From positions 4,558,001-4,622,000 of the forward strand of contig JAZARR010000146.1 in assembly GCA_037389465.1 (NCBI GenBank): 64,000 nucleotides of DNA, in the 5' to 3' direction. Positions 50,301-62,474 of this stretch are shown in pieces. The first letter of the stretch is position 1. Each line of letters begins with the position of its first letter. The translations under genes and the position numbers were made by a program. The notes under the pieces were generated by a model. It saw only the letters and a program-made list of their open reading frames with translations, searched no databases and was not told where the DNA came from. The stretch is from Baylisascaris procyonis. Lineage: Eukaryota; Nematoda; Chromadorea; Rhabditida; Ascarididae.

Positions 50301-53300
50301 TACTCGGAATTCAGAGAGATTAAGTTCGTATAATTTTCAAAGATTTTTATTCAAAATTTTCCCTTTTTCCCCTTTGGAAATTCCGATAGGTTAAATATAA
50401 TTGCAAACATTCTAACGAACGTTCAATTTTAATAAAACGAACAATGTGTATTTTACAAAAATAGATTCATTAAAAAATTTCTCCCATTTGAATAGTGTAA
50501 AAGAATCATAAAACTCTTTCATGAAATTTACTTAATTGAATGGTTTTTCAAAATTTTCTACTGAGATTATGAATTCTCAATTTTTTCTATGATGTTCACT
50601 TGTATTATGCGTTTTTTAGGTATCTCTTTATAAAAGAAACGTTGCCTGTGGAAAGTTGTATTTAATCGATCTTGCTGGATCAGAACGAGCTTCACAAACA
50701 CAGGTATAAATCTATTAGCCATCTTGAGAATTTCTACCATTTCAGACGCTTGAGCTTTGATCTAAGTGATCCACTAAGTCTTCGTGTTTTTCAGCACATT
50801 ATTATTCATCAAGAAAAAAAAACCGCTGAAGAAACAAGCAATGTGGGGAAATGCGAAACTAGAGGGGGAAGGATTATGGTGTGGAGTGCATCCATTAAAA
50901 TTTTAAAGCCCGGGTAAACTGCTTCAAAGTTGGAGAAGGTTAGCAAACGTACGTCATTGTACTAGTTCATATTTTATCCCACACCCTAAGAGAATGAAAT
51001 GAGTGCGAGGAACTAAAAAACTAATGAAATGCTACGAATATTAATTCCAGAAGATCCCTCTCTGCTTTTAGGGAAGAAGGGAAATCTCCCCCCTCTCCTC
51101 CCTCCGCAGAGACGCGATGCTTTTTTGAAAATCAAAAACCGAAGAAATGACGGTGTTGCAAATCTGTAAGATAAAACCTGAAACGCCGACAGCAGAATTT
51201 CCTCTCATCTATGTAGAATTTTCGATTTTCCTAACGAGACTGTAACACAGTTATTTAGAGACGAAAGGCACTAATTTCTGCATAATATTAGTCTTTATAA
51301 GCTATTTCTTGCTTTTTTTTTTGCAGCGTTATGCAATTTCAGAACAAAGGATTACGTTTGAAAGAAGGAGCTGCCATAAACAGATCACTACTGGCATTGG
51401 GCAACGTAATAAATTCTCTTAGTTCAGGTGAGTTCTTATATCTGGCTGTCTTGATCAAAACTGTAAATATAAAATGACTCAAAAACTATTACAAGAAATT
51501 TCATTAAGTCAACGAGGAACAAATTGAAAAAATTTCACAGGAAGATTGCTATTGGAAAATTGAGTGGGATATGAGGTTTCGGAAACACTGGAGAGTCGTG
51601 AAAATTTTCAAAAATTTTTGAAGTGCAACGGCTCAACAACTCAACGATTACTGTCTTCGAATTCGACTAATGCTTAAAAAATTACTTTCAGGAAATAGGA
51701 GTCGATATGTCAACTATCGCGATAGTAAATTAACTCGTCTTTTAAAGGATAGTCTTGGTGGTAATTCAAAAACTTGTATGATCGCACATGTTACTCCATC
51801 ATCGGCACACTATGAGGAAACCTATAATACGTTGGTTTATGCGTCAAGAGCAATGAACATAACACTAAGGGTTTGTTTTACAATTACTTTGATCGAAAAT
51901 CGAGTAACTGCTTTTAATGATTACTGTTTAGTTTTAAGAGAATTTCGGTAATTCTTTTGACAGTTTCCTTTAGAACTATACGAAAGTTGATTCGATTATC
52001 AACGACGGTAACGTCGAATGCTTATATCATCGGTGAACTGTTATAGCTGAGAAAATTTTGTTCTTCGTAAGATTCCGCCACCTGGAAATAAGTTTGTTCA
52101 TTTATTCATGAAGCATCGAATCTATTGCACCGAATATGTTTTCTATAGCATTCACTCTTGTTTGTTTATTTGCTTGCTGGTGTCTGTCTGAGGCTGCCTG
52201 AGGACGGTTTCGTTATTTTTGATGTTTTAAGAATTTTTATTTCAGAGCTTCTTAAAAATTTTGATTTATATTGACAAAGCGGAGTCATTTTCAACTTTAA
52301 AACATGGCTTCAAACCAATGAAGGTTACAAGCCGATTGATATTCGGCGAATGCGACTACATGCCTCTATTCTTTTCAAAGTCTGGCTAGCATAGAATTTG
52401 CATACAGTTCTCTGACCTAGAAAACGGCTTTTTTTTCAGCCCACTCGAAGCAGGCCAGTTTCAGCCGATCAGCCATATGTGGATGCAATGAGACAAATTA
52501 ATAGAGAATTGCAGGAACAAAGCAATATGGTTCATGCTTCATCCTCTCAGCTATGTAATTCTGCTCATTTTTCTCTTTCCTATGCGTGCTTTATATCATC
52601 CACCCGGTTCGTTTCCGGAAACTTCCCAACCAGTAGCACTCAGAAGAGGCATAAACATTGTCGTCAATGAGAATTCCAACTGTGAAGAGGGCAAATAAAC
52701 GTTTGCATAGTTGTATACACCCATGAATTCAAATCATTTCCGTTCAGGCAAATAATAAAAGGATTTTATCCATACAGACAACGTTGTCGTTTAACTGTTG
52801 TTTGCAATCCATACTGTGACCTTATAGCACAAGATTCTGTCCACCCGCTAATTGAAGGCTTGCTTATCTATGGAAAATAGCTCCTACAACAAGCACTGAA
52901 ATTATTCCCTGTCTAAGCGTTTAACGCAAATTTTTTAGACAACCCTACGGCGCTTTTTTACTACTCCCATTCAAGAGTATCCTTCTCGACGTGGAACCTA
53001 GGGTATTTGCGATACCTGCCATACCTTCGTTGCGCTAGTGTCGGCTAAGCATATAGTAGCCTGGAAAATGCCCCATGTCAATTCAAGAGAGGGTGCTCAT
53101 ACTTCGTGGAGTTTTCCTGGACTGCTGAGATTGTGAGCGAGAAACTAAATGAAATCATTGAGGATGCTTATAGAAATAGTGTTTATCTCTCGTTAAAAAG
53201 TGTGAGCAGTAATTTGCAGTATCTGAAAAATCGCCGACATCAGATAAGAGATCACCGTTATCGAATCGTGGCAATCGACTAGTGCCACATCGATGGCAGC

Positions 53301-56300
53301 GTGCAGCACCACGCAAATTTAGCTCGCTATTTAACAGTCTTAGAGAGCAATATCTCGATCTTATTGATAAACAACATAGGCTGAGGTATATTTTTTCGCC
53401 GTGAATTATACATTCCGTTTTGAAGTTGAAGTTTTAATTACTTTCAAAGAAAAGTTTCTTAAATATTAGCATTCAAAATTAAAGAGAAAATTTGTGCGTG
53501 ACGAGTTTAAGGATTATAATATTCGTAAATTGTAGACACCACATCATTTCTGCTTAGATAACATGGGGAAAGAAAAGGATGGTTCAACTTTGAAATCATT
53601 AACAAAGTTTTTCTCTGTTAAATGAAACTGCTGATGATAATACTATCGGTGACTTTGCAAAGAAGACCCTCGCAAATTTTCCAAAGCGTGCAAATCGCTG
53701 GTGCAACTGTTCTGAGCCATGAGGGTAGGCATATGTAAAAGCTTTTCAGTGAAGAGTAGATTCAACTAAACGATAAAACTCTGAGAATTGATAAGTGGGC
53801 AGAAGTGGTCTCGACCTTCAAAACGCTCATTAGCAAATCTGGACCACCCATGAGTATTCTGTATCCCTTTATGGCAAATGGCTGATTTCTGTCATACTAA
53901 GCTTTGTGTAACACAGCACAAGTGGCCACTGAGGTAGTTTTCAGTCGTTTTCTTTAATTTGTTCAGAAAAAAAACCTCTCTGCCTAGTTCCCGGAGGATT
54001 TATCTTTTTTCCTCTAAGTAAGTCATGACTGCGAGCAAATTGGAGCGAATCGCGTAGAAATTATTGATTTGTATGCCTGTGGGCTTAAGCACCAATTGGT
54101 CTTCCAGATGCAAGAAGGCTGCTGAGAAAGACTGATATTTAGAAGACAATTTTTACAAATTTTTTAGTGAATGTAACGAGCCAAAATTTTTTAAAAAATA
54201 TTTGAGCAACTACTAGAAATTATAAGCTGAAATGAAGGGTGGAGAAAGTAAAAAAAATGATGCATTCTTCATTTATTCGGAGTGCTTCTTCGGCCTTCAA
54301 AAGAAAGGAATGGAAAAAGAGAGAGAGGAAGGGGACTGAACTTCCAACCCTCGCTTTCATCCTTCAGTACAACAAAGAGCAGTCTATAATACCATTTATT
54401 AGCTATCAGTTATTTCCTTTTCAATTATTTCCCAATTTTCAGCATCAATAATATTCTCAATCTTTTCTCTATGCCAAATTTCGGTGCCAGCGATGGGGTT
54501 TTTAGGAACCTCTAATCGCCTTAATCATGGGCATGTTCGCCTTGTCATCGGCTTTTTACCTAGCTGTCAGTTTACAATCTGCAAATATCTCTGAAGTATT
54601 CTCTGAACGAAATCTACTCTTCAAGCAAATATAGACCGACATCGGAGAAATATTACAGAGAACGTCTTCTAGAAGCGAATCAGGAGGCATATGAGGCAGA
54701 AATGAGTAGAGCATCTAAGGTGGCGATTCTGAGCGCGTGGAACAAGCAAAAGAGTGAAGTACGTAAGAATCAGAAAACAGCCGACAGTATTGCTCGCCTT
54801 ACGAACGATGTTGATGAACAGGTAACATATGACGTTTCATATGTGCTCAATTTATAAGATTCCTTTGAAAATTTTCGCCATCTTCAGATGTGAGTGGAAA
54901 AGGGTCTCTTTTTTTGTTGGCACAATCGCATGTATGACTATAAAGCTTAAACATTCGAGACGTATCGTATTACATAAATTAATTCTCTCAAAAAGTGTTA
55001 GTTTATATGTCGAAAAATTTTTTAGATTCATGAATCATTCAACTTCATTAGATACTTCGATTTCTTCCGAATTTCTTTCGTTAAAAGAATATTCTAGAAA
55101 AATGCTACATCGCTTTTGTTGTTTTCACTATGCGTGTTGCACAATAGGCAAAAATATTAGATCATATTTCCAGCGTGCATTTGTTTATAAAAACTTCGCA
55201 TTGCTACAAATTATCTATGTTTGCAATCATTACTGCAGAAAGGAATAGAGTTAGTGTAATATTTTTGAGTGCGTAGGCCACGTAAGCTAATCTTTCATTG
55301 TCATTCTCGACTCATCTCATGCAGCCGCTGAGTTAGTGCTAAGTAATTTTGCTCAAAATGGCACTGTAAAAGGTTTACACTACGTTTTCGATCGTAATAT
55401 AAATTTTGATAATTATGAAGTAATCGTTCATAATTTTTGGCAAACAACGCCCGATGCATATCTCTATTGTAGATGTCACTAAAGATGTTGTATACTCGAA
55501 AAAGCATAGCAACTACATAAATTTGGGAATTTTATTTGAAGGATAAACGACTTAGTGAATTGGCTGAACTGAGGCGGAAAATAGAGAAAGCGCTTCGTAA
55601 GGGAAGCGAAACGGCACTTTCAGTAGAGTCACGACTTCGATCGGCAGCTAAGCATGCCGAACAGCTTGAAATGGTCGCACTACTCGTACGAATGGCCGAG
55701 GCTGATGCAGAAAGTAAATATTTCTATGGACATATAGCTGAAGAATTAATTTCGTTAATGTTCTCTTCGATAAAGAAATTGAGACCCTTTTTGGATCTCG
55801 TAAGGCTCATTTTTGTCGCTCAAATTTGATATTATCATTCCAAGTAAAGATAATGCAAATAATTTTCTATTATTTATGTTTTCTCATTACTTTCCATCGT
55901 ACAAATCTCTTACTTCATGAGGTTGCGTTACATTTTGGTTTTCATTTAAGGTGGATGTGATGGCGAAAAAATTTTTTTGCAAGTGAAAAATAGAGGAATT
56001 TTAAGAGGAAGATAATCTCGTATGAACCATAGAATTTTTGAGTGCAAATTTACTTTGACACATTTGATGATTTAAAAAAAAAAAAATTTTAATAAGAAGA
56101 ATAGGTATGATCACTACAGCAAAATGCGTTTTCTTGCAGTCTTTTTTTTTCTTTTTTTTTTTGTAAAGCAGAAGAAATGCTGATACTGAGTGCGATACAT
56201 TTAGTTGCACCAAACATCACTCGACTATAATGAACCTCCTTCAGAAATGGCTATTAAAAGTGATTGGGTGCTGCAAAGCTTAAGGCTGAACCGCACAAAC

Positions 56301-57706
56301 AATTCCCTTGCGAAAGTTCAACGATACGAGGTGATCGCGGACCGCTTGATCGAAGGAGCGGTTGAAGGTGTGCACTTGATCAATTATACGATAGCATACA
56401 TACGTACATGGAGAGAGGGGGTGGGGAGAAGGAGTAAAGGAAGTTGAGGAGGAGTTAGAGAGGGAAAAATTTTCGGTAAATATGCTATTCGCTTTGTTAG
56501 GAAGAACCAATTTCGATGGCTGCTGCCGAATCTATTTATACGAAAACTTCTCGTAATTTGTATTATTCTTTGCAGGCATTCGATTGCTCATCTGTGAGCT
56601 AAAGATAATCTTTCAGCACTAAACTTTCTTTTCAGATAAAAATTTGCTCCAATTGGGCAATAATTCGTTGGGCTTCTCAATTTTGTACTTCAATTCTCGA
56701 TGTTTCAGAAAACAATCGCGAGCAATTGCAACAAGAATATCGAATAATAAAAAATCAAATTCAATTCAGTTTGCTTCCTCTGCGTCAGAATACTACTATC
56801 GTTTCATGGAATACCGAACTTCTAAATCGTTCCGTTGCAAATTATATTCCGTATGTCTTTTTTCATCTTTTATCACCATTCAAGTGCATAATCAACCAGT
56901 AATCGTTCGACTAAACGTCTAATGCAAATCGTTGAATAATGTCACACGTTGTACTTGTTATATAATGTCTAATCTGAGGTATCGTTTCTAGAAACTATTA
57001 TAAAAATATTTCCTCACCAATTTCGGTTCATTAATATTCTTTTACATTGAAAATCTGACTGAAACGAAACTTGAAGCCAAAAAAGCTGTTGCTACCATTA
57101 AATTCTTATGTGCTTGCTGCAAGTTATTTCTGCATAAATTTGCAAAAGCAAAAAAAAGTTTATGTAAATCATTTTAGGCATGTTGGTGAAATGAACGCAA
57201 CTTATAAAATTAAGAGGGAACATCTGGAAAATACAGATGTGCATCTACCGTTGATTAGCGACAGCAGCGTTCGTCCACCTGATAGGCAGAGCTTTTCTTC
57301 TCAGAAAGGTAAGTTGTTTTGGAAGTTATCACTGGCATGGTTTCATTTTTGAAACGCCCAACAGAAATTGCTTTTGAAGGTCACTAATCTTCCAAAAAGT
57401 TCCCATCGGCATCATTTCATAGCATTCAGCGATTCCCTTCCGTCGGAAATTTGGCACGTAGTCCGCTTGCTTCAATAATATTTCAGTCAGAGATTATTTA
57501 TCGTAGTAATAGGCTAGCTGTAACTGAATGTATGCTCTAGTCTTTCCTCTATCATAAATCTTCTTTTATAAGGAATGTGGACTTCGTTATTTTTGTCGTA
57601 AATCATCTTGATTCACCTTCTAATCTTTTTTTTAAATTAAAGAAGCGTTATTTCAGGAGAAAATATATCCGATCATCCAGAAATAACGCATTTGCCATCG
57701 TTATAA
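44353..57706 (+). CDS. klp-13: Kinesin-8 family motor, KIF19/KLP-13-like (5' partial)
   Basis: Seventeen exons in consistent phase: 44353-44433, 45649-45759, 46241-46328, 48219-48340, 48812-48940, 49542-49634, 50620-50703, 51343-51427, 51692-51870, 52440-52554, 53220-53385, 54659-54821, 55542-55713, 56245-56367, 56709-56850, 57178-57308, 57657-57706 (stop TAA). They give 677 residues plus a missing N-terminus. The motor has [29 protein letters not shown] (P-loop), [21 protein letters not shown] (switch I), [14 protein letters not shown] (switch II), [20 protein letters not shown] and [18 protein letters not shown]. The neck and coiled-coil tail ([25 protein letters not shown]) follow the KIF19 layout. 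Kinesin-8 motors walk to microtubule plus ends and shorten them; KIF19 sets cilium length. The hairpin before switch II is about 8 residues shorter than in KIF19 as I recall it. The first exon was not found; ATG 44151 (MDDQQL) is attractive but has no usable donor. Confidence 0.88.
47445..47575. repeat. Repeat-like block with a B-box-like motif
   Basis: Within a kinesin intron. On the - strand it contains GTTCGAATCCC, the form of a tRNA B box, in a locally GC-richer block of about 130 nt. No cloverleaf can be drawn (the T-stem does not pair). It is a candidate tRNA-derived SINE fragment, not a tRNA gene. Confidence 0.3.
48533..48610. repeat. Dispersed repeat, copy 2
   Basis: Second copy of the 78-bp repeat at 36999-37076, same orientation and about 88% identical, lying in a kinesin intron between the exons at 48219 and 48812. 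Confidence 0.7.
55301..55507 (-). other. Coding-like frame antisense inside a kinesin intron
   Basis: A 68-codon - strand frame ([15 protein letters not shown]...[15 protein letters not shown]). Its Leu/Asn/Arg/Tyr-rich, helix-like composition is unlike the random frames around it. It lies wholly in the intron between kinesin exons 54659-54821 and 55542-55713. No family was recognised. It could be a nested gene fragment, an inverted exon, or chance. Confidence 0.25.
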
Positions 57707-57755
57707 CCGAATGAACACATTTTATTATTAATATTCTTTTGCGAGTGGAGGATAA

Positions 57756-57761
57756 AATAAA
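57756..57761 (+). terminator. AATAAA polyadenylation signal of the kinesin gene
   Basis: Canonical hexamer 50 nt after the TAA stop (57704-57706). Spacing and strand fit. Confidence 0.55.
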
Positions 57762-58896
57762 ATTTCTATTGAGAGGTTAACTCACACATTTAGTTATGAA
57801 TGCATATAGAAATTGAAGACAATTACGAATAGATGCATCAATGTAGCGTTATTTCTTTGCGTCATGATCCACACATTTCCTTTCTAAGGAGTATGCAGAT
57901 GCTAAGCTAAATTTTAACGGCTTTTAAGCAATCGTATCGCAAAACGAAATTGGGGGCTCTTTGATATGAATAAATCATTGGATATTCGGTGCGAAATTTT
58001 CGATCAGTCAAACTGCCACAGCATGCAAAAAGACAAACGTTGCGCGCAAAACTCAAGTCGTCTTCATATGCCATTAGAAATGAGAAGACGTAGAGGGGAA
58101 TGGTAAGGATTTCGAATTTCAGGCGCCACCTCATTCCTATGGGATCGCCCATTCCTTTAGTATTCAAAGGTTTGTGCATAATGAAGGCATATGAAGGCAC
58201 CCTCTAAATCTCGAAATTTAGCACGGTTATTGAATATTCATGACAGTAGTGCTACTCAGCAAAGTCAAGTCGATAAAAAAAAGTGTATCTTTCTTGCCCT
58301 TCACTTGCTTCTTCCAGCCAAAATTGCTAGCCGGCGGAAATTTTTCATACTTTTTCACCTTTCTACCATCATCATTCGAGAAATATCACCTCGGAAAATG
58401 GACCCATTTTATGAAAATAACAGTGGAAGACATGAACAATTTTAGATTTGTTTGAGCGAAATGTTGACAATAAAGCACACTTCATCGCCGGTTGTGAAGC
58501 GCCCGACATTTCTAGCTTCTTCCAAACTCCAAGTTCTTTCACCTGATTCGAGTCGGCCTACCTTTATGCACTTTAGGTTCGACATCGCCATGTTGCTATT
58601 CCAGAATAACCAGAGATAAAAGATGCGTTAACATGAAGAATGGAATAACTGTTTTAATAGAACAACACAGCTACACTCTGAAGAGTGAAGTGCAACAAAT
58701 TTTCACGTTGAGCTAAAGATATGAACAATGAAACTGAAAGAATAGCGCAAGAAAATTGAGAAGTTCGAAGGCACAGTTCTTCAGATCATCGTATAGGGCT
58801 CAGAAGTGGTAGTCCTTCGGGAAGCAAGGACCACCCAAGTGGTTGTGACGGAAGGCGCGATCGGCGAAGGATTTGCGAAGGCAGGTATACAGTTAA
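57762..58896. other. Tail-to-tail intergenic region
   Basis: Between the end of the kinesin (+) and the end of the channel (-). A 97-codon - strand frame (57907-58200) has no recognisable motif. Nothing else can be supported. Confidence 0.4.
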
Positions 58897-61800
58897 TCAG
58901 CTGTTCAAGAGTATACCACCCATGTAATAACCCCAATATCCGACATTGAACACTGCATAGACTACTAAAAAAATAGTTTTTTAGCAATTCCGTATTTACA
59001 TACTTCTATTTCAATATTTTTATTCATTTCATGTTAATATAATGGCAGTTTTTAGTTTGAGGAAGGGAGCAATTTTAGAACGTTAAATGTACGTGAGCTG
59101 ATTGACTGGCGATCTAAATGACTAGTTGTTTGACAAACTTTGCTTATGCCCGCAGTCATTTTTTGATGAAAGCGCCTAGATGAGAACATTTTGCATAAAT
59201 TTACGCCAAGAGAGTGAGCATCTTTCCAAATCGTTGAATCGTGAAAGTTTAACTTTTATACCGTTTAGTATATTTGGTTTCTTCGACAGGAAATATTCAA
59301 TTTATATAAAGTTTCATAGGAAGCTCACTTGGGAAGACGATCCTCGAATAGAGATCGAGTTTCTCGGTGTCCCATTTCGATTTCCGCTTCTATAAGTTTT
59401 TTTTTTGCACTCGATGTATATTATACGCTTTATAGATGCATACAGTGCTCATCAACACAAAATTTTTGCTGAAAGCTGCCATTTCCACTTTTTTTTTCAA
59501 AAAAAAAAAGCTATATTAAAGGCTCAAAAATATTTAAATGCACTCACTACGAAGATAATAAAAGGCAGAGCTGCATTAATAAACATATTTTCCTTAGGTG
59601 TTCATTATATTGGAACTTTAAGCTAATTGTTTGAGACCTACATTAAAGATAACCCAGACTTTGTGCTTGAGAATCGGAAGAATGCAAATCATTTTTTTCA
59701 TTAGATTTGATTTGTTTGAATTTTCAAAATGTTTTTTTATGAGCGTTATAAAAATTACTCTCTCCGAGATGCGTCCCTCAAAAAACACTCTTAATTATTG
59801 TGTTTTTATGTGAATGGCATTCTTCAAAAATTAAGTCTGTGATTTAAAATCAAAAACTCTTTCCTCCCCTACTTTTCAAAAAAAAAGTAAAGCAAAATAA
59901 AGAACTCTAAAAAATACGAACTTTTTTATTCAAATATTTCAATTTCACAATCGATCGACCTTCATTGCGACTCATAAATCCAATCATTGCAAGTTCAATT
60001 AGTGACGCAAAAATAAACGTCATTCCACTGAAAATTCATCTGCATTAAATATTTCGAAGCAAAACTATCCAATCGAAAATGTCAATTATCTTTGTCATTT
60101 GCATATTTAATTATAGAAGAAGTAATCACACATATACACACACACAAAAATTAGCATGCTGACAACATACAACATTACCATTGAGCGAAATTAACATCGG
60201 ACAAATGTCAAAGAAATTTTCGATGATACTATTATATTCAAAATTTGCATGCGCATAACCAAATTAACACAATGACAGCAAGCATAAATAATTAATGCTT
60301 ACCTTAACACCCAAACATCGATCGCCTAAAAGAATGAGTTGAATGAATATAGATTGTATTGTTTTTTATTCATCAAATTTTCAAAGCGAAATTTCTCACT
60401 CGTCTTTATATGCAACGTATTTTAGTGCTGCGCAATTGCAACAAAAAGTAGCTTTAAACAAATGTTAAGTAATTTCCATGCGGCTAACATCGCTTCAACG
60501 AAAAAGGACAAGCGTAATTGCTTTAAAAATCGACATCCACAGCAACACAATTGCTAGACACGCAATGCCCAAGAGAGAGTTGGCTAAATTTGAGCGAACT
60601 TTTCGTTGGATCCATTCTTTTCGATGATACTTTCATTTCCAGTTCTAGCTAAATCTCCTCCAAACATAGTAATTTGTCGAAAGATTAAAGAATTAAAAAC
60701 ATTTGTGCTTATTCGCTAGAAACTCACACATAAACACATACACATACGCATACCTTTATATAAGATACTCGTGGTAAATTGCGAATAATATTTCCGAATT
60801 GAAATGTCATTGCTAGTAATGCATTCACTCCAATCATTGTTCTCGCTGGAATTGCCTTTGGTCCTAAGTAGAATGGAATCCATGAAATAAAAATAGTAAG
60901 ATAGGTTGGTATGTATCCTGTAATTCGACAGCATTTAGTGACAATTGTAATGTGGATGGCAAGAAATTCATAAGCGATGCGTGTAGCTTGTCTTTGTTCA
61001 TAAAGCACTTTCTCGTTACGCTTGAACTTTTACGCAGGTTTGCCCATTTGTCTGCTTCTTATATTTTTCACTCATGATGAGGTTAGGGTTAATGAGGTGT
61101 GATAGGAGCTTAGATATGCGTAAGAACTAATGACGTAACCGATAGACTGCACCATCGCCAAGCTAACAAAAAAGATTGTTGCTGAATGATACCAATACCG
61201 ATCGATTCAAGCCGATCCGTTAGCAAATAGAACATGCTTTATCTATGATCGGAAATGAATCCTATCAATGTTGAAAAATAACGTAACGAAAATTAATGCA
61301 TGACGTTGAGGAAAACCTCGACTACCGCAATGTGTTTTTAAGTATCGTTTAAACGCAATAAATTCTAGATCCATCCCTATACTAAAGCAATAGAACTAAT
61401 TTCAGTTCATAAATTAGAGATTTTCAGCTAATTTTACGCCTTCAAATTGTGTGTAACGGTGTTTAAGCGAAAATGATCAAGTGCTATGGCATTACTCACT
61501 TCAGCATTTATTGAATAGGTTGACTTTGCAGAAGCTTAGAATCTAATCTCATGTGAGCTTGCTTTTTATCTGTTCGATAGTAAAGCTGCTATGTAGGCAA
61601 TTCAAATGTTCCCAAATAGTATGATTTTTTTCTAATACTAACTCAATAACTTACGATACATTTATTTCATTTCGTATGCAAAATTTAGAATTTCACGCTG
61701 AAAAATTTTCAGTTAAAATTAAGTTAAAATAGTCCTTTATTGTGAAATCTTATTTCACGCTGAAATAGTCTTTTACTGGAAGAGAAATGGCATTATGAGT

Positions 61801-62474
61801 GTTGATCTGCTTGCTCTGTTTGAACATATGAATTGTGAAATCTTATACCTTGTAGTATATACCAGCCATATCGCCTTCGAAAAGTGAACGATACAGTCAA
61901 TTCATCCCATATACCAGCAGCATATTTCTGCAATATTAGTACTGGATTTAAGATAGCGAAAGATATTGCCATTTGCTACAATTAAGCCAGAAGATCATAA
62001 TGAAAGTTCTACCTAATCAGCAGTGAAATAAATCAGCGTTTTGCTTATGATAAAAGGAAAATTCAAAAATCCCAAGCAACACCGTTTCTCAAATCTTCTA
62101 CCGATTAAAAAGCACTTGATTGGTTGAAATCATCGATATTGTCTTCTCGTAACAGCGTTAGAACGAGTATTTACTCATCAAAAGTATATCTATACTCATA
62201 AATAGAGAAGGAAATAGAGAAAGAAGCAAATAACAATATTTTCTTGCCGCTTCAATGTTGAACGTTGAAAAGTTTATTAAGGTGAAATCGGGTAATTCAA
62301 TATCTTTATAGAGAATCACAGGATTTGGCTCATTCCATTTCATTCGTACTTCTTCGATATTATAATTGTAGGACTCGAAAGTGAGAATACACGATATTGA
62401 GTCCATAGGAAACTTTGTTAAATCCATAATGCATGGTCCAGTACCTTTTATTCTCCAACAAGACCATATTGATC
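58897..62474 (-). CDS. Cys-loop ligand-gated ion channel subunit, anion type (5' partial)
   Basis: Seven exons on the - strand: 62248-62474 (GC donor, see findings), 61849-61927, 60754-60917, 60303-60325, 59949-60027, 59329-59389, 58897-58964 (stop TGA). The first carries the Cys-loop, [19 protein letters not shown] (exactly 13 between), then [11 protein letters not shown]. The next holds the pre-M1 strand ([13 protein letters not shown]). Exon 3 holds M1 ([19 protein letters not shown]) and M2 with PAR ([20 protein letters not shown]), the usual signature of anion-selective pores. A 23-nt exon encodes AIDVWVL. M3 is [17 protein letters not shown]4 is [16 protein letters not shown], followed by a short tail. 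The N-terminal ligand-binding half and signal peptide lie beyond 62474 and were not found. It would act as a pentamer in the neuronal or muscle membrane. The ligand cannot be told from this part; nematode LGC/GGR-type subunits are the nearest recall. Confidence 0.85.
60303..60325 (-). other. 23-nt micro-exon of the channel gene
   Basis: Flanked by TTTTAG and GTAAGC. It encodes AIDVWVL and links in phase the M2 exon (ending SYIK) to the M3 exon (starting with one base, then GMTFIF). This is the conserved M2-M3 region, so it is needed for a complete subunit. Confidence 0.75.

Noticed and set aside
51974..52012. Small kinesin exon [13 protein letters not shown]
   Set aside because: Exons ending 51870 and starting 52440 already join in phase and give a neck of the right length ([22 protein letters not shown]); the donor GTCGAA is poor.
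54571..54658. Longer version of the kinesin tail exon starting at upstream acceptors
   Set aside because: Start at 54659 (TATTACAG) gives the phase needed after 53385 and a continuous [14 protein letters not shown] helix; upstream acceptors add sequence without matching spacing.
57907..58200. 97-codon - strand frame as a channel or other gene exon
   Set aside because: No motif match, and the channel already ends with a stop at 58897.
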